A stretch of DNA of 64,000 bases from CAWBOV01 sp963790525 (lineage in GTDB: Bacteria > Actinomycetota > Actinomycetes > Mycobacteriales > Jatrophihabitantaceae). Shown in pieces: positions 45,530 to 55,079 of the stretch. The position numbers and the translations under genes are program-made. The DNA lies in NCBI GenBank assembly GCA_963790525.1, contig CAWBOV010000002.1:124001-188000 (forward strand), in the 5' to 3' direction. Every line of letters starts with the position of its first letter. Positions within the stretch are counted from its first letter, which is position 1. The notes beneath the pieces were generated by a model. That model was not told the origin of the DNA. It did no database searches and worked only from the letters and a program-made list of their open reading frames with translations.

Positions 45530-46024
45530 TCAGCCGGTGGCGGCGTCGCCCTCGAACGTGCGGTAGACCGCCCGCCCGATCTGGCCGAGCACCTCGACCT
45601 GGTCGGGAGTGAGCGGATCCAGCAGGTGCGTGCGCACCCATTCGACGTGGTGCGGCGCGGCACGCTCGAGCAGCTCGACACCGGCATCGGTCAGACGGGC
45701 GACCTGACCGCGCCGGTCGGTGGGGCAGTCCTGCCGCTCGACGTAGCCCAGCTCCTCCAACCGCGCGACGGCATGCGACAGCCGGCTCCGCGAGGACCGC
45801 GTGACCTCGGCGAGATCGCTCATCCGCATGGAGTGCTCCGGTGCCTCGGACAGCCGGACGAAGATCTCGTAGTAGCCGTGCGGAACGCCGAACTCCTGAA
45901 GCAGGTCGCGATCCATCTCCTCGAAGAAGCGCTGCGTGCCGTAGAGGAACGCGCGCCAGCTGCGCTGCTCGTTCTCGTCGAGCCAGCGGGGCGACTGCTC
46001 CTGCGGAGTAGGACTGGAATTCAT
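45530..46024 (-). CDS. MarR-family transcriptional regulator
   Basis: About 164 residues. A winged helix-turn-helix is seen in SMRMSDLAEVTRSSRSRLSHAVARLEELGYVERQDCPTDRRG (wing at the end), the MarR hallmark. The flanking helices form the dimer interface. ATG at 46024 is preferred; GTG at 46030 is also possible. It is convergent with the permease gene (1-nt gap) and divergent from the SerA-like gene. A 20-bp palindrome in its own promoter is the likely operator. Confidence 0.88.
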   Translation of the reverse strand: MNSSPTPQEQSPRWLDENEQRSWRAFLYGTQRFFEEMDRDLLQEFGVPHGYYEIFVRLSEAPEHSMRMSDLAEVTRSSRSRLSHAVARLEELGYVERQDCPTDRRGQVARLTDAGVELLERAAPHHVEWVRTHLLDPLTPDQVEVLGQIGRAVYRTFEGDAATG

Positions 46025-46044
46025 CTTCACTCCGCGATAGTAGT

Positions 46045-46064
46045 TGAACGTGTTAACAAGTTCA
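46045..46064. promoter_or_regulatory. Palindromic operator upstream of the MarR gene
   Basis: TGAAC-N10-GTTCA with a GTTAAC palindrome at its centre (TGAACGTGTTAACAAGTTCA), 21 bp upstream of the MarR start and within the divergent MarR/SerA-like intergenic region. Size and symmetry fit a MarR dimer site. Confidence 0.6.
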
Positions 46065-46201
46065 CAGCGGACACTCAGCGAGATCTCCGGGACCGGCGCC
46101 CCCGTCCCAGCCGGATGCCGGGGACCCGCGACCGCGCCCGTAGAATCGAGCGCGGTTGCATCCCTGCCAGTTCACCTGCCGTACCGACGAAGGACACCCC
46201 C

Positions 46202-47414
46202 GTGCACTCCACTCCGCTGCGCGCCCTGCTGCTCGAGCAGATCCATCCCGACGCGGAGGACATCCTGACCTCGGCCGGCTACGTCGTCGAGACCGTCGAC
46301 CGCGCCCTGGACGAGGACGAACTCGTCTCCAGGCTGGCCGGCGTCCACCTGGTGGGCGTGCGCTCCAAGACCAACGTCACCGCCCGGGCGATCGAGTCGG
46401 CCACCGATCTGATCGCGATCGGGGCGTTCTGCATCGGCACCAACCAGATCGACCTGCAGGCCGCCTCCGCCCGCGGGATCGCCGTGTTCAACGCGCCGTT
46501 CAGCAACACCCGCAGCGTCGTCGAGCTGGCGATCTCCGAGCTGATCGCGCTGACGCGCCGGCTCACGGAGAAGAACGAGGGCATGCACGCCGGGGTCTGG
46601 GACAAGTCCGCCGACGGCGCGCACGAGGTGCGTGGGCGGACGCTGGGGATCGTCGGCTACGGCAACATCGGGACGCAGCTGTCGGTGCTCGCCGAGAACC
46701 TGGGCATGCGTGTGATCTTCTTCGACGCCGCCGACAAGCTGGCGCTGGGCAACGCGCGCCGCTGCGACTCGCTTTCCGAACTGCTGGCCGAGGCCGACGT
46801 CGTCACCCTGCACGTGGACGGCCGCGCGTCGAACAAGAACATCTTCGGCGCCGCCGAGTTCGCAGCCATGAAGCCCGGCAGCGTCTTCCTGAACCTCTCC
46901 CGGGGGTTCGTCGTGGACTACGCCGCCCTGCGCACCGGCATCGAGTCCGGCCGGATCGTCGGGGCCGCCGTCGACGTGTTCCCCGAGGAACCGAAGGGGC
47001 GCGGCGACGAGTTCGTCTCCGAACTGCGCGGGCTGCCCAACGTCATCCTCACCCCGCACATCGGCGGTTCGACCGAGGAGGCCCAGCAGGACATCGGCCA
47101 GTTCGTCGCCGGCAAGTTCCGTGACTTCGTCAGCGAGGGCAACACCTCGCTGAGCGTCAACCTCCCGCCGATCGCCCTCCCCCGGCGCGCCGGACATGCT
47201 GCGGCTCGTGCACCTGCACCACAACGTGCCCGGCGTGCTCGCCCGCATCAACAGCGTGCTGGCCGACCAGGGCGTCAACGTCGAGGCGCAGCTGCTCGGC
47301 ACCCGCGGTGAGGTCGGCTACGTCGTCACCGACAGCGCCAGCGGGACCACCCAGGCGATCGTCGACCAGATCCGGGCGATGCCCGAGACGATCCGGCTGC
47401 GCGTCCTGTCCTGA
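46202..47414 (+). pseudogene. serA: D-3-phosphoglycerate dehydrogenase (SerA)-like, apparent frameshift before the ACT domain
   Basis: Joined ~404 residues, as in E. coli-type SerA. The substrate/NAD domains show AIGAFCIGTNQIDLQAA, FNAPFSNTRSVVELAISEL, LGIVGYGNIGTQLSVLAE and LTPHIGGSTEEAQ with the catalytic His. The C-terminal ACT domain (DMLRLVHLHHNVPGVLARINSV) is in another frame: an extra C in a run at 47179-47183 splits VNLPPIALP from GAPDML. Span 3n+1, homopolymer context, so probably sequence error. It makes the first step of serine synthesis, with serine sensed by the ACT domain. Confidence 0.82.
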
Positions 47415-47524
47415 TCGCGCCCGGCGGACGGGCCGCACATCGCTTCGTCCGTGGGAGGGGACTCCCGCCGCCAGGACGCCCCTCGGGTGCTGAAAAACCG
47501 CGGCCCGCTGGCGGTTGCGTGATG

Positions 47525-47563
47525 TTACTGGTGGGTAATACCCTGGGAGTTACCGGTCGGTAG
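47525..47563. promoter_or_regulatory. Two operator-like repeats before the acyl-CoA dehydrogenase gene
   Basis: TTACTGGTGGGTAAT at 47525-47539 and TTACCGGTCGGTAG at 47550-47563, spaced 25 bp, just upstream of the gene. Each is a partial palindrome (TTAC...GTAA). The pattern resembles TetR-type fatty-acid regulator sites in actinobacteria. Confidence 0.5.
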
Positions 47564-47594
47564 CCGGTCCGTCGCTGATCCTGGGAGCACCGCC

Positions 47595-49428
47595 ATGAGC
47601 CACTACAAGAGCAACCTGCGTGACATCGAGTTCCTCCTGTTCGAGGTTCTCGGCACCGGTCAGCGGCTCGGCCACGGGCCGTTCGCCGACATCGACGCCG
47701 ACACCGCGCCGCGGCATCCTCGACGAGGTCCGCCGCCTGGCCGAGGGCCCGATCGCGGAGTCCTTCGCCGAGACCGACCGGACGCCGCCCGTGTTCGATC
47801 CGGCCACCAACTCGGTCGCCATGCCCGCCGGGTTCAAGAAGTCCTACAAGGCCCACGAGGACGCCGAGTGGTGGCGCCTGAGCCTCCCGCCCGCGCTCGG
47901 CGGCACCGTCGCCCCGCGCTCGCTCTACTGGGCCACCGTCGAGATGATCCTGGGCGCGAACCCCGCCGTGCACATGTACGCCAGCGGCCCCGCGTTCGCC
48001 GCGCTGCTGCACGAGATCGGCAACGACGCGCAGCGCAAGGTCGCCCAGTTCATGGTCGACCGCCGCTGGGGATCGACCATGGTCCTGACCGAGCCCGACG
48101 CGGGATCCGACGTCGGCGCCGGCACCACCCGCGCCATCGAACAGGCCGACGGCACGTGGCACATCGAGGGCGTCAAGCGCTTCATCACCTCGGCCGAGCA
48201 CGACATGACCGAGAACATCATCCATCTGGTGCTGGCCCGCCCCGTCGGCGCCGGACCGGGCACCAAGGGGCTGTCGCTGTTCGTCGTCCCCAAGTTCCAC
48301 TTCGACCCCGAGACCGGCGAGCTGGGCGAGCGCAACGGCGCGTACGTCACCAACGTCGAGCACAAGATGGGGCTCAAGGCGTCCACCACGTGCGAGCTCC
48401 GCTTCGGCGAGAAGGAACCGGCCGTCGGCTGGCTGGTCGGCGACGTGCACGACGGCATCGCCCAGATGTTCCGGGTCATCGAGCACGCCCGCATGATGGT
48501 CGGCACGAAGTCCATGGCGACGCTGTCGACCGGATACCTCAACGCCCTGGACTTCGCCAAGACGCGCGTCCAGTCCGCCGACCTCACGCAGAGCTCGGAC
48601 AAGACGGCGCCCCGCGTCACGATCATCCATCACCCCGACGTACGCCGGAGCCTGATGCTGCAGAAGGCCTACGCCGAGGGACTGCGCGGAGTGACCTACT
48701 ACACCGCCTCGGTCCAGGACCAGATCCAGGAGGCGGAGTTCGCGGGCACGGACACCACGGCGCTCAACGACCTCAACGACCTGCTCCTGCCCATCGTCAA
48801 GGGAGTGTCGAGCGAGCGCGCCTACGAACAGCTCGCGCAGTCGCTGCAGACCTTCGGCGGATCCGGCTACCTGCAGGACTACCCGCTGGAGCAGTACATC
48901 CGCGACGCGAAGATCGACAGCCTGTACGAGGGCACCACGGCCATCCAGGCCCAGGACTTCTTCTTCCGCAAGATCGTCCGCAACAAGGGCGCCGCGCTGG
49001 GCGTGCTGACCGCCGAGATCCAGGCCTTCTGCGAGTCCATCGCCGACGAGGGACGGCTGAAGGAGGAGCGCGAGGCTCTGCAGCGCGCTCTCGGCGACGT
49101 GGGCGGCATGGTCCAGGCCATGATCGCTCAGCTGACGAGTGCGCAGGAGGACATCCGCAACGTCTACAAGGTCGGCCAGAACGCCACCCGGCTGCTGATG
49201 AGCGCCGGGGATCTGGCGGTGGCCTACCTGCTGCTGCGCGGTGCCGCGGTCGCCCTGACCACGCTGGACGCGAACGGCGTCTCCGCCTCGGACAAGGCGT
49301 TCTACGAGGGCAAGGTCGCCGTCGCCCGCTTCTTCACCCAGACGGTGCTGCCCGAGCTGACCGCCCGGCGCAAGGTCGCCGAGCGGATCGACAACCACCT
49401 GATGGACGTCGCCGAGTCCTCGTTCTGA
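47595..49428 (+). pseudogene. Acyl-CoA dehydrogenase (FadE5-like), apparent frameshift near the N-terminus
   Basis: Joined ~611 residues. The start MSHYKSNLRDIEFLLFEVLG matches mycobacterial FadE5. One extra base at about 47703-47712 breaks the frame between DIDADTA and RGILDEVRRLAEGPIAES. The remainder is intact: FMVDRRWGSTMVLTEPDAGSD (FAD/substrate loop), a middle beta domain and QTFGGSGYLQDYPLEQYIRDAKIDSLYEGTT with the catalytic-region Glu. The C-terminal extension of ~130 residues is typical of long FadE proteins. It oxidises broad-range fatty acyl-CoAs. A translation start inside the ORF at 47620 would bypass the shift but lose the N-terminus. Confidence 0.82.
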
Positions 49429-49475
49429 TCAGGTCACGCCAGGTCGGAGGGATCCGACGAGCAGGTAGCTCCTGA

Positions 49476-50663
49476 TCAGTTCTCGGAGACCGCCGTGGCG
49501 CCTGTCCCGGCCGCGGCGGGGCCGGCATCGATCTCCTCGTCGGTCTCTCCCTCGGTGACCGGGTCCGGCGGCTCGTTGCGCAGGCCGCGGATGAAGGAGT
49601 TCAGGAACGCCACGAGCGGGACCGAGATCAGCGCGCCGACGATGCCGTAGAGCGTCGTGCCCGCTGCCACCGCGAGCGCGACGGCGAGCGGGTGGATGTG
49701 GACCGCGCGGCTCATGATCAGCGGCTGCAGCAGGTTCCCCTCCAGCTGCACCAGCACGATGATGGCGGCGCCGACCACGACGGCAGCGGTGACGCCGTGC
49801 TCCAGCAGGGTGACACCGATGCAGAGGGCGCCGCTGATCGTGAGCCCGAGGATCGGGACGAACGACCCCAGGAAGATCAGGACGGCCAGTGCCGCCGCGA
49901 GCGGGACGCGCAGGATCTCGAGGACCACGAAGATCGTCACGGCGTGGATGAATGCGATCGTCACCTGGCCGCGGACGTAGCCGGCCAGCGTGTGCCAGCC
50001 GCGCTCCCCCGCGATGTCGACCCGGCGGCGCGAGGAGCGCGGGATCAACCGCAGCACGAAGTGCCAGATCAGCTCCCCGTCGCGGAGCAGGAAGAACGTG
50101 CTGAACAGCGCCAGCACCAGCCCGCCGACCACCTCGAGCACCGTCTGGGCGGTCGACACGGCACCGGACACGAGCTGACCCTGGTGCGCCTTCAGCGTGT
50201 CGGTGATGTTGTTCGTCCAGTTGTTGAGGTCAGCCGCGCGGATGTGCAGCGGGCCGGTCTGCAGCCAGCGCTTGACCTTGTCGCTGACCTCGTTGACCTG
50301 GGTGGACAGGGCGCTGGAATGGGTGGCGATCTGATCGACCACGAACCAGCCGACGAGGCCGAACACCAGGATGCCGCCGATGAGCACGATCGCCGAGGAC
50401 AGCGACCGGCGCCGGACCACCCGGCGCAGCTGCACCTCGGCCGGATGCAGGACGGAGGCGAAGAACAGCGCGAGCACGAGCGCGAAGGCGACGAGGCTGA
50501 TCTTCTCCAGCAGGCGGAGCAGGATGTAGACGGCGGCGCCGAGGATCAGCAGCCGGGCCGCCCACTCCGCGCCGGCTCGGACGGGCCAGATGACCGACTC
50601 CGCGGACACCCGTCCTTTGGCGTCGACGGTGCGGACCTCGACGACGGGATCCAGCTCGGCCAC
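49476..50663 (-). CDS. AI-2E/PerM-family membrane transporter
   Basis: A 395-residue membrane protein with about eight helices. LLEKISLVAFALVLALFFASVLHP, SLSSAIVLIGGILVFGLVG, FLGSFVPILGLTISGALCI and LQPLIMSRAVHIHPLAVAL are the conserved blocks of the family, once tied to autoinducer-2 export; several members are instead antiporters. The substrate is unknown. A charged cytoplasmic tail with Glu/Asp ends the protein. The GTG start is divergent from the tyrosine phosphatase gene. Confidence 0.85.
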   Translation of the reverse strand: MAELDPVVEVRTVDAKGRVSAESVIWPVRAGAEWAARLLILGAAVYILLRLLEKISLVAFALVLALFFASVLHPAEVQLRRVVRRRSLSSAIVLIGGILVFGLVGWFVVDQIATHSSALSTQVNEVSDKVKRWLQTGPLHIRAADLNNWTNNITDTLKAHQGQLVSGAVSTAQTVLEVVGGLVLALFSTFFLLRDGELIWHFVLRLIPRSSRRRVDIAGERGWHTLAGYVRGQVTIAFIHAVTIFVVLEILRVPLAAALAVLIFLGSFVPILGLTISGALCIGVTLLEHGVTAAVVVGAAIIVLVQLEGNLLQPLIMSRAVHIHPLAVALAVAAGTTLYGIVGALISVPLVAFLNSFIRGLRNEPPDPVTEGETDEEIDAGPAAAGTGATAVSEN

Positions 50664-50739
50664 TACTGCCCTCCTCGGTTCGGTGTGATGCGGTCCGCAC
50701 TGACCCTACCCAGCGCGCCGGACATGGCAGGCTCGACGC

Positions 50740-51528
50740 GTGACCACACCGCACTGGATCGAACTGGACGGCCTCGCCAACGCCCGTGACGTCGGTGGCC
50801 TGCCACTGGCCGGGGGCGGCCAGGTCAGGTCCGGGCGCCTGCTCCGCTCGGACAACCTGCAGGACCTCACCCCCGGCGACATCGCCGAACTCGTCCACAC
50901 CCGGGGCGTGACGACCGTGCTCGACCTGCGCACGGCCGCCGAGGTCGCCGGCGAGGGACCGGGGCCCCTGACCGAGGTGGGCGGCGTCGAGATCCACAAC
51001 CTCTCCCTGTTCCCCGAGGCGGCCACGCCGGACATCGAGGGCAGCATCTACGCGCTGCTCCCGTGGCAGCGCCGCCAACCGGGGCAGGTCGACGCGGTCG
51101 CCGACATCTACGGCAAGTACCTGGCCAACCGCCCCGACTCGGTGCTGCAGGCCCTGCGGCTCATCGCCGCGTCGTCCGGTGCCACCCTCGTGCACTGCGC
51201 GGCGGGCAAGGACCGGACCGGGGTCATCGTCGCGCTGGCCCTGCTCGAGGTCGGCGTTCCTCGGGACGAGGTCCTCGCCGACTACCTCGCCACCGGTGAC
51301 CGCATCCACCGGATCCTCGAACGCCTGGCCGGCTCGAAGACCTACGGCGCCGCCGAGCACATCCTCGACGTGGCCCGCAACACGCCGCAGGCCGAGACGA
51401 TGGACGCGCTCCTCGACGACATCGAGGCCCGTTTCGGCGGGGTCGGCGGCTGGCTGCGCGCCAACGGCTGGACCGAGACAGACGCCGAGTCGCTGCGCGC
51501 CGCCCTCGTCGACGGCGCGGCAGGCTAG
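50740..51528 (+). CDS. Tyrosine-protein phosphatase (PtpB/Siw14-like)
   Basis: A 262-residue protein phosphatase. The P-loop HCAAGKDRTGVIVALAL (C-x5-R-T, ~148) is the catalytic site. The N-terminal NARDVGGLPLAGGGQVRSGRLLRSD is a hallmark of the actinobacterial PtpB-like (Y_phosphatase3) family. IYGKYLANRPDSVLQAL supplies the general-acid region. It may dephosphorylate phosphotyrosine or phosphoinositides. Starts at a GTG; ends 4 nt overlapping the convergent thioredoxin/NHL gene (CTAG). Confidence 0.9.
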   Translation: MTTPHWIELDGLANARDVGGLPLAGGGQVRSGRLLRSDNLQDLTPGDIAELVHTRGVTTVLDLRTAAEVAGEGPGPLTEVGGVEIHNLSLFPEAATPDIEGSIYALLPWQRRQPGQVDAVADIYGKYLANRPDSVLQALRLIAASSGATLVHCAAGKDRTGVIVALALLEVGVPRDEVLADYLATGDRIHRILERLAGSKTYGAAEHILDVARNTPQAETMDALLDDIEARFGGVGGWLRANGWTETDAESLRAALVDGAAG

Positions 51529-53327
51529 CCCAGCAGCATCAAGGTCAGCTCGCTCGCTCCGGCGGGCGCGCTGACGATCGGGACGCCCCAGTCCTGGCGG
51601 CTCAGGTAGCAGGCGGGGTTGTCGGTGGCACCGTCGTCGCAGGACGCCGCCTGGGCGGTGATGTGCAGGACGCCGTCGATCGGCGCCACCCGCAGCCGGC
51701 GCTCCAGCTCGGTCCCGTCGCCCGCGCCCTCCAGCAGCAGTTCCGGCGGTGAGGCACTGACCGACAGATGGGTCGACGGTCCGAAGCGGTCGTCGATGGT
51801 GCGCCCCGGCGGGGGCGTGAACGTGACCCGCAGCGCCACGGCACCCGGTGCCAGCTCGGCGGCGGGTCGGCTCGTCGAGAGCGCCGGGCCGGAGACGGCG
51901 AGTGCCCCGGTCGTGGCGACGGCGGTGATCCGGTGCGCGGCGGACTCCACGACGAGGACGTGGTCGTCGGTGACGACGATCCCACTGGGTTCGGCCAGCT
52001 CGCCGGCGAGCGTGGTGACCTCGGCGGCGACGGGGTCGAAGCGGCGCAGCGCGCCGTTGTAGGTGTCGGCCACGGCCACCGAGCCGTCGGCCAGCAGCGC
52101 CACGCCCAGCGGGTGCTGCAGCCTGGCCTGCGCGGCCGGGCCGTCCACGTGGCCGAAGTCGAAGAGCCCCTCGCCCACCGCGGTGTGCACCTCACCCGCC
52201 AGGGTCAGCCACCGCAGCGCGGACGTCTCCGCGTCGGCGAACCAGACCCGGTCGCCGTTGACGGCGAGTCCCGACGGCTGCGCGAGCCAGCCGTCGAGCG
52301 CGGGGCCGTCCTTGAGCCCTTCGACCGTGGTGCCGGCCAGGATCTCGACCGCGCCGGAGCGGGGATCGACTCCGAGCAGCAGGTGGACCCCGGCAGCGGC
52401 GACGACCGCGCACCGGCGCTCCGGCCACCAGGCGACGTCCCACGGCGACATCACCGGGGGGACGCGTCCGGTGATCGTGTGCAGCTCGACCGCGGTGAGA
52501 TCGGCGACCGTGGTGACGGCGCCGTCGCTCAGGCGCAGCCCGCGCACGAGGTGGTTGGCCGTGTCTGCGACGAGCACGTCGTAACCCAACTCGTCGGCGA
52601 GCTCCGCCGGCAGGAGCGCGACTCCCCCGGGCTCGGCGAACCGGGGCCGGGCACCGTCGGCGCGTCCTCGTTCCCCGCCGACCCGCCGCAGGACCGTCGA
52701 GGCATCGGCGTCGAGCTCGACGACACTGTGGTGCCCCGCGTCGGCGACGAGCAGCGAATCGCGGGAGCGCCCGGTGCGGGCGGCGGGGAGCAGAACCGCC
52801 TTGGCGGGGAAGCGGAGCGTGGACGGCTCCGGGATCGGCGCGACGTACGGCGCGCTCCCTCGACGCAGGGTCCCTCTGGCCTCGTGCTCGACCACGAGGT
52901 CGGCGATCACCATGCTCAGGGCGCTGACCTGTCCCTCGCCGGCCGCTTCGGCGACCACGTATCCCTCCGGGTCCACGACCACGAGCGTGGGCCAGGCGCG
53001 CACAGCGTACTGGCGCCAGGTGCCGAGCGCGGGGTCGTTCACGACGGGGTGGTGGATCTCGTAGCGCTCGACGGCGGCCGCCACCGCGACCGGGTCGGCC
53101 TCGTGCGCGAACTTCGGCGAGTGCACGCCGATCACGACGACCTCGTCGGCGAAGCGGGCCTCGAGAGCGCGCAGTTCCTCGATCACGTGCAGGCAGTTGA
53201 TGCAGCAGAACGTCCAGAAATCGAGGACGACGATCTTGCCGCGCAGCTCGGCCAGCGTGAGCGGATGGTCCACGTTGATCCAGTCGCTGCCCTGCAGTTG
53301 GGGCGCACGAACCCTGATCCCCGTCAC
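51525..53327 (-). CDS. Thioredoxin-like/NHL-repeat protein
   Basis: About 600 residues (NHLRC2-like). The N-terminal thioredoxin fold (~20-150) has KIVVLDFWTFCCINCLHVIEEL, with a CCINC redox-like motif, and VIGVHSPKFAHE. The following ~300 residues are NHL beta-propeller blades (LLVADAGHHSVVEL, VLVADTANHLVRGL, WFADAETSALRWL, VAVADTYNGALRRF). A C-terminal beta domain ends it. No signal peptide is seen, so it may be cytosolic. GTG at 53327 is taken; GTG at 53345 is also in frame. Function unknown, possibly redox or protein binding. Confidence 0.85.
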   Translation of the reverse strand: MTGIRVRAPQLQGSDWINVDHPLTLAELRGKIVVLDFWTFCCINCLHVIEELRALEARFADEVVVIGVHSPKFAHEADPVAVAAAVERYEIHHPVVNDPALGTWRQYAVRAWPTLVVVDPEGYVVAEAAGEGQVSALSMVIADLVVEHEARGTLRRGSAPYVAPIPEPSTLRFPAKAVLLPAARTGRSRDSLLVADAGHHSVVELDADASTVLRRVGGERGRADGARPRFAEPGGVALLPAELADELGYDVLVADTANHLVRGLRLSDGAVTTVADLTAVELHTITGRVPPVMSPWDVAWWPERRCAVVAAAGVHLLLGVDPRSGAVEILAGTTVEGLKDGPALDGWLAQPSGLAVNGDRVWFADAETSALRWLTLAGEVHTAVGEGLFDFGHVDGPAAQARLQHPLGVALLADGSVAVADTYNGALRRFDPVAAEVTTLAGELAEPSGIVVTDDHVLVVESAAHRITAVATTGALAVSGPALSTSRPAAELAPGAVALRVTFTPPPGRTIDDRFGPSTHLSVSASPPELLLEGAGDGTELERRLRVAPIDGVLHITAQAASCDDGATDNPACYLSRQDWGVPIVSAPAGASELTLMLLG

Positions 53328-53415
53328 GGCCCCCACGCTAGTCACCCGGGCCGCGACGGGAGCAAGGAAGTCCCCGCTACCGGTGGTCGATCGTGCTCGG
53401 GGCGCGGGCGGGCGG

Positions 53416-54231
53416 TTACGCCACCTGGAGGGAACGCTTGGCCAGACCCATCCAGTAGCCGTCGATGACCTGCTGGGCCGGCGCGTGCGTGTCGGTCGCG
53501 GCGCCGAGGGTCACGAAGAGGGGCGCGAGGTGCTCGACTGTCGGGTGGGCGTAGGGCATGCCCGGGGCGGCGGCGCGGAAGTTCATCAGCGCGTCCGTGT
53601 CGCCGCCGGCGATCGCCTCGGCGGCCCAGAGATCGAAGTCCGTGGACCAGCCCGGCGCGGCGGCGTTCGGCGAGAAGTCGCGCAGGAACGGCAGCCCGTG
53701 GGTCATGAACCCCGAGCCGATGATGAGGACGCCCTCGTCCCGCAGCGGACGCAGGCGGCGGCCGAGGTCGAACAGCCGCCCCGCGTCGAGCGTCGGCAGG
53801 GACATCTGCAGCACGGGGATGTCGGCGTCGGGGTACATGACGGTCAGGGGGATGAACGCGCCGTGGTCCAGGCCCCGGCGCGTCTGGACGACGGGCTCGC
53901 TGTCGGGCATGAGCGCGGTGACGGACGCGGCGAGTTCCGGTGCCGCCGGCGCGGTGTAGGTCATCTCGTAGTAGCGCTGCGCGAAGCCGCCGAAGTCGTA
54001 GACCAGCGGGGTTCCGGGCTCGACGGAGCCGAGCATGAGCGGGGCGGACTCCCAGTGCGCGGACACCATCAGGATCGACGTGGGGCGCGGCAGGTCGCCG
54101 GCCCAGGCGGCGAGCTGGCTGACCCACAGCTCGTCGTCGACCAGGGGCGGCGCGCCGTGGCCGATGTACAGCGCGGGCATCCGGTCGTCCTGGTCGGCGG
54201 GCTGGGTCTGATCCGTCTCGGGAGTGTTCAT
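53416..54231 (-). CDS. LigB-type extradiol dioxygenase (4,5-DOPA dioxygenase / YgiD family)
   Basis: A 271-residue metal-dependent dioxygenase-fold protein. Metal-ligand histidines are in YIGHGAP and ILMVSAHWES, with further conserved His in RRGLDHGAFIPL and IIGSGFMTHGLP. Length and motifs fit the YgiD/DODA group. It is expected to open catechol rings, or may be a promiscuous bystander enzyme. A 24-bp perfect palindrome lies 18 bp upstream of its start. Confidence 0.85.
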   Translation of the reverse strand: MNTPETDQTQPADQDDRMPALYIGHGAPPLVDDELWVSQLAAWAGDLPRPTSILMVSAHWESAPLMLGSVEPGTPLVYDFGGFAQRYYEMTYTAPAAPELAASVTALMPDSEPVVQTRRGLDHGAFIPLTVMYPDADIPVLQMSLPTLDAGRLFDLGRRLRPLRDEGVLIIGSGFMTHGLPFLRDFSPNAAAPGWSTDFDLWAAEAIAGGDTDALMNFRAAAPGMPYAHPTVEHLAPLFVTLGAATDTHAPAQQVIDGYWMGLAKRSLQVA

Positions 54232-54248
54232 AATGCCATTGTGCCACC

Positions 54249-54272
54249 ATCTACTTGAAGCTTCAAGTAGAT
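54249..54272. promoter_or_regulatory. Perfect 24-bp palindrome upstream of the dioxygenase gene
   Basis: The 24 bases beginning ATCTACTTGAAG and continuing CTTCAAGTAGAT form an uninterrupted perfect palindrome. It lies 18 bp before the start codon, so it overlaps the promoter or leader. A MarR- or HxlR-type dimer is the likely binder. No regulator gene is adjacent in this window. Confidence 0.75.
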
Positions 54273-54285
54273 CTGTGCACCGGAA

Positions 54286-54933
54286 TCAGAAGTGCGACAC
54301 GATCGCCTTCGCGACGTTCACCGCGTCCTCGGAGGTGTTCGTCTGGTCGGTCCGGATGACGACCATGGTGGTGCCCTTGGTGAACGCGCACGCCCAGTCC
54401 GAGGCGCCGTCGGGCCCGTAGAACTTCGTGCGGAAGACGACGGCGTCCAGTCCGCCCGCGCTGCGGGGAATGGCGGCCTCGGTGCCCTTCTCCGCGGTCA
54501 GCACCATGGCGTTGTGGGCGAGGACGTTGCTCGTGAAGCGGGTCGGCGCGATCTCCAGCACCACGTGGTGGTCGGCGTAGAGGAAGTAGAAGCGGCACCC
54601 CACCGGGCTCGCTCCGAAGGTCGTCGTCAGCCCCATCCGGTTGCCCTCCAGGTCCCAGGCCTTCCGCGTGGCGACGTAGGGGCAGTCGGCCGCCTTCTCG
54701 CCCGTGCGCGCGGTCTGGTCGGGCGACGCCGGCAGGGTGGTGAACGCCTTGGGCACGAACGGCTTCGGCGCGGTCGTCCTGGGCGCGGTCGTCGCCGGTG
54801 GTGTCGTGACGACGGCGACGGTCGGAGTGGTCGAGACGCTCGGGGACCGGCTAGCGCTCGAGGAGGCCGTGCACGCGGTGGCCAGTGCCATCACGGCGAC
54901 CAGTGCAGCGGCGATTCGGGGAAATGTGCGCAT
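54286..54933 (-). CDS. Secreted lipoprotein (DUF2020-like)
   Basis: A 215-residue predicted lipoprotein. A short signal peptide ends in the lipobox LATAC (Cys at about 21). A Ser/Thr/Pro-rich linker (~22-70) is followed by a compact domain with CPYVATRKAW, GCRFYFLY and WACAFTKGTTMVVIRTD, where cysteines could pair. Actinobacterial DUF2020 lipoproteins look alike, but the assignment is by eye. It is upstream of the dioxygenase gene with 54 nt between them. Confidence 0.7.
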   Translation of the reverse strand: MRTFPRIAAALVAVMALATACTASSSASRSPSVSTTPTVAVVTTPPATTAPRTTAPKPFVPKAFTTLPASPDQTARTGEKAADCPYVATRKAWDLEGNRMGLTTTFGASPVGCRFYFLYADHHVVLEIAPTRFTSNVLAHNAMVLTAEKGTEAAIPRSAGGLDAVVFRTKFYGPDGASDWACAFTKGTTMVVIRTDQTNTSEDAVNVAKAIVSHF

Positions 54934-55079
54934 ACCGCATTGTCCCGTGTCCGCGGACGATTGTCCTGCCGCCCCCCGCGGCGCCGCTCCACCCGCCTCC
55001 GGCTGTCGTGCTCGACCCGCCTCCGCTGCGCCGCTCGGCCTGCCGCGCCGGCCGGGCACGACGCTGTCAGGATGAGGCC

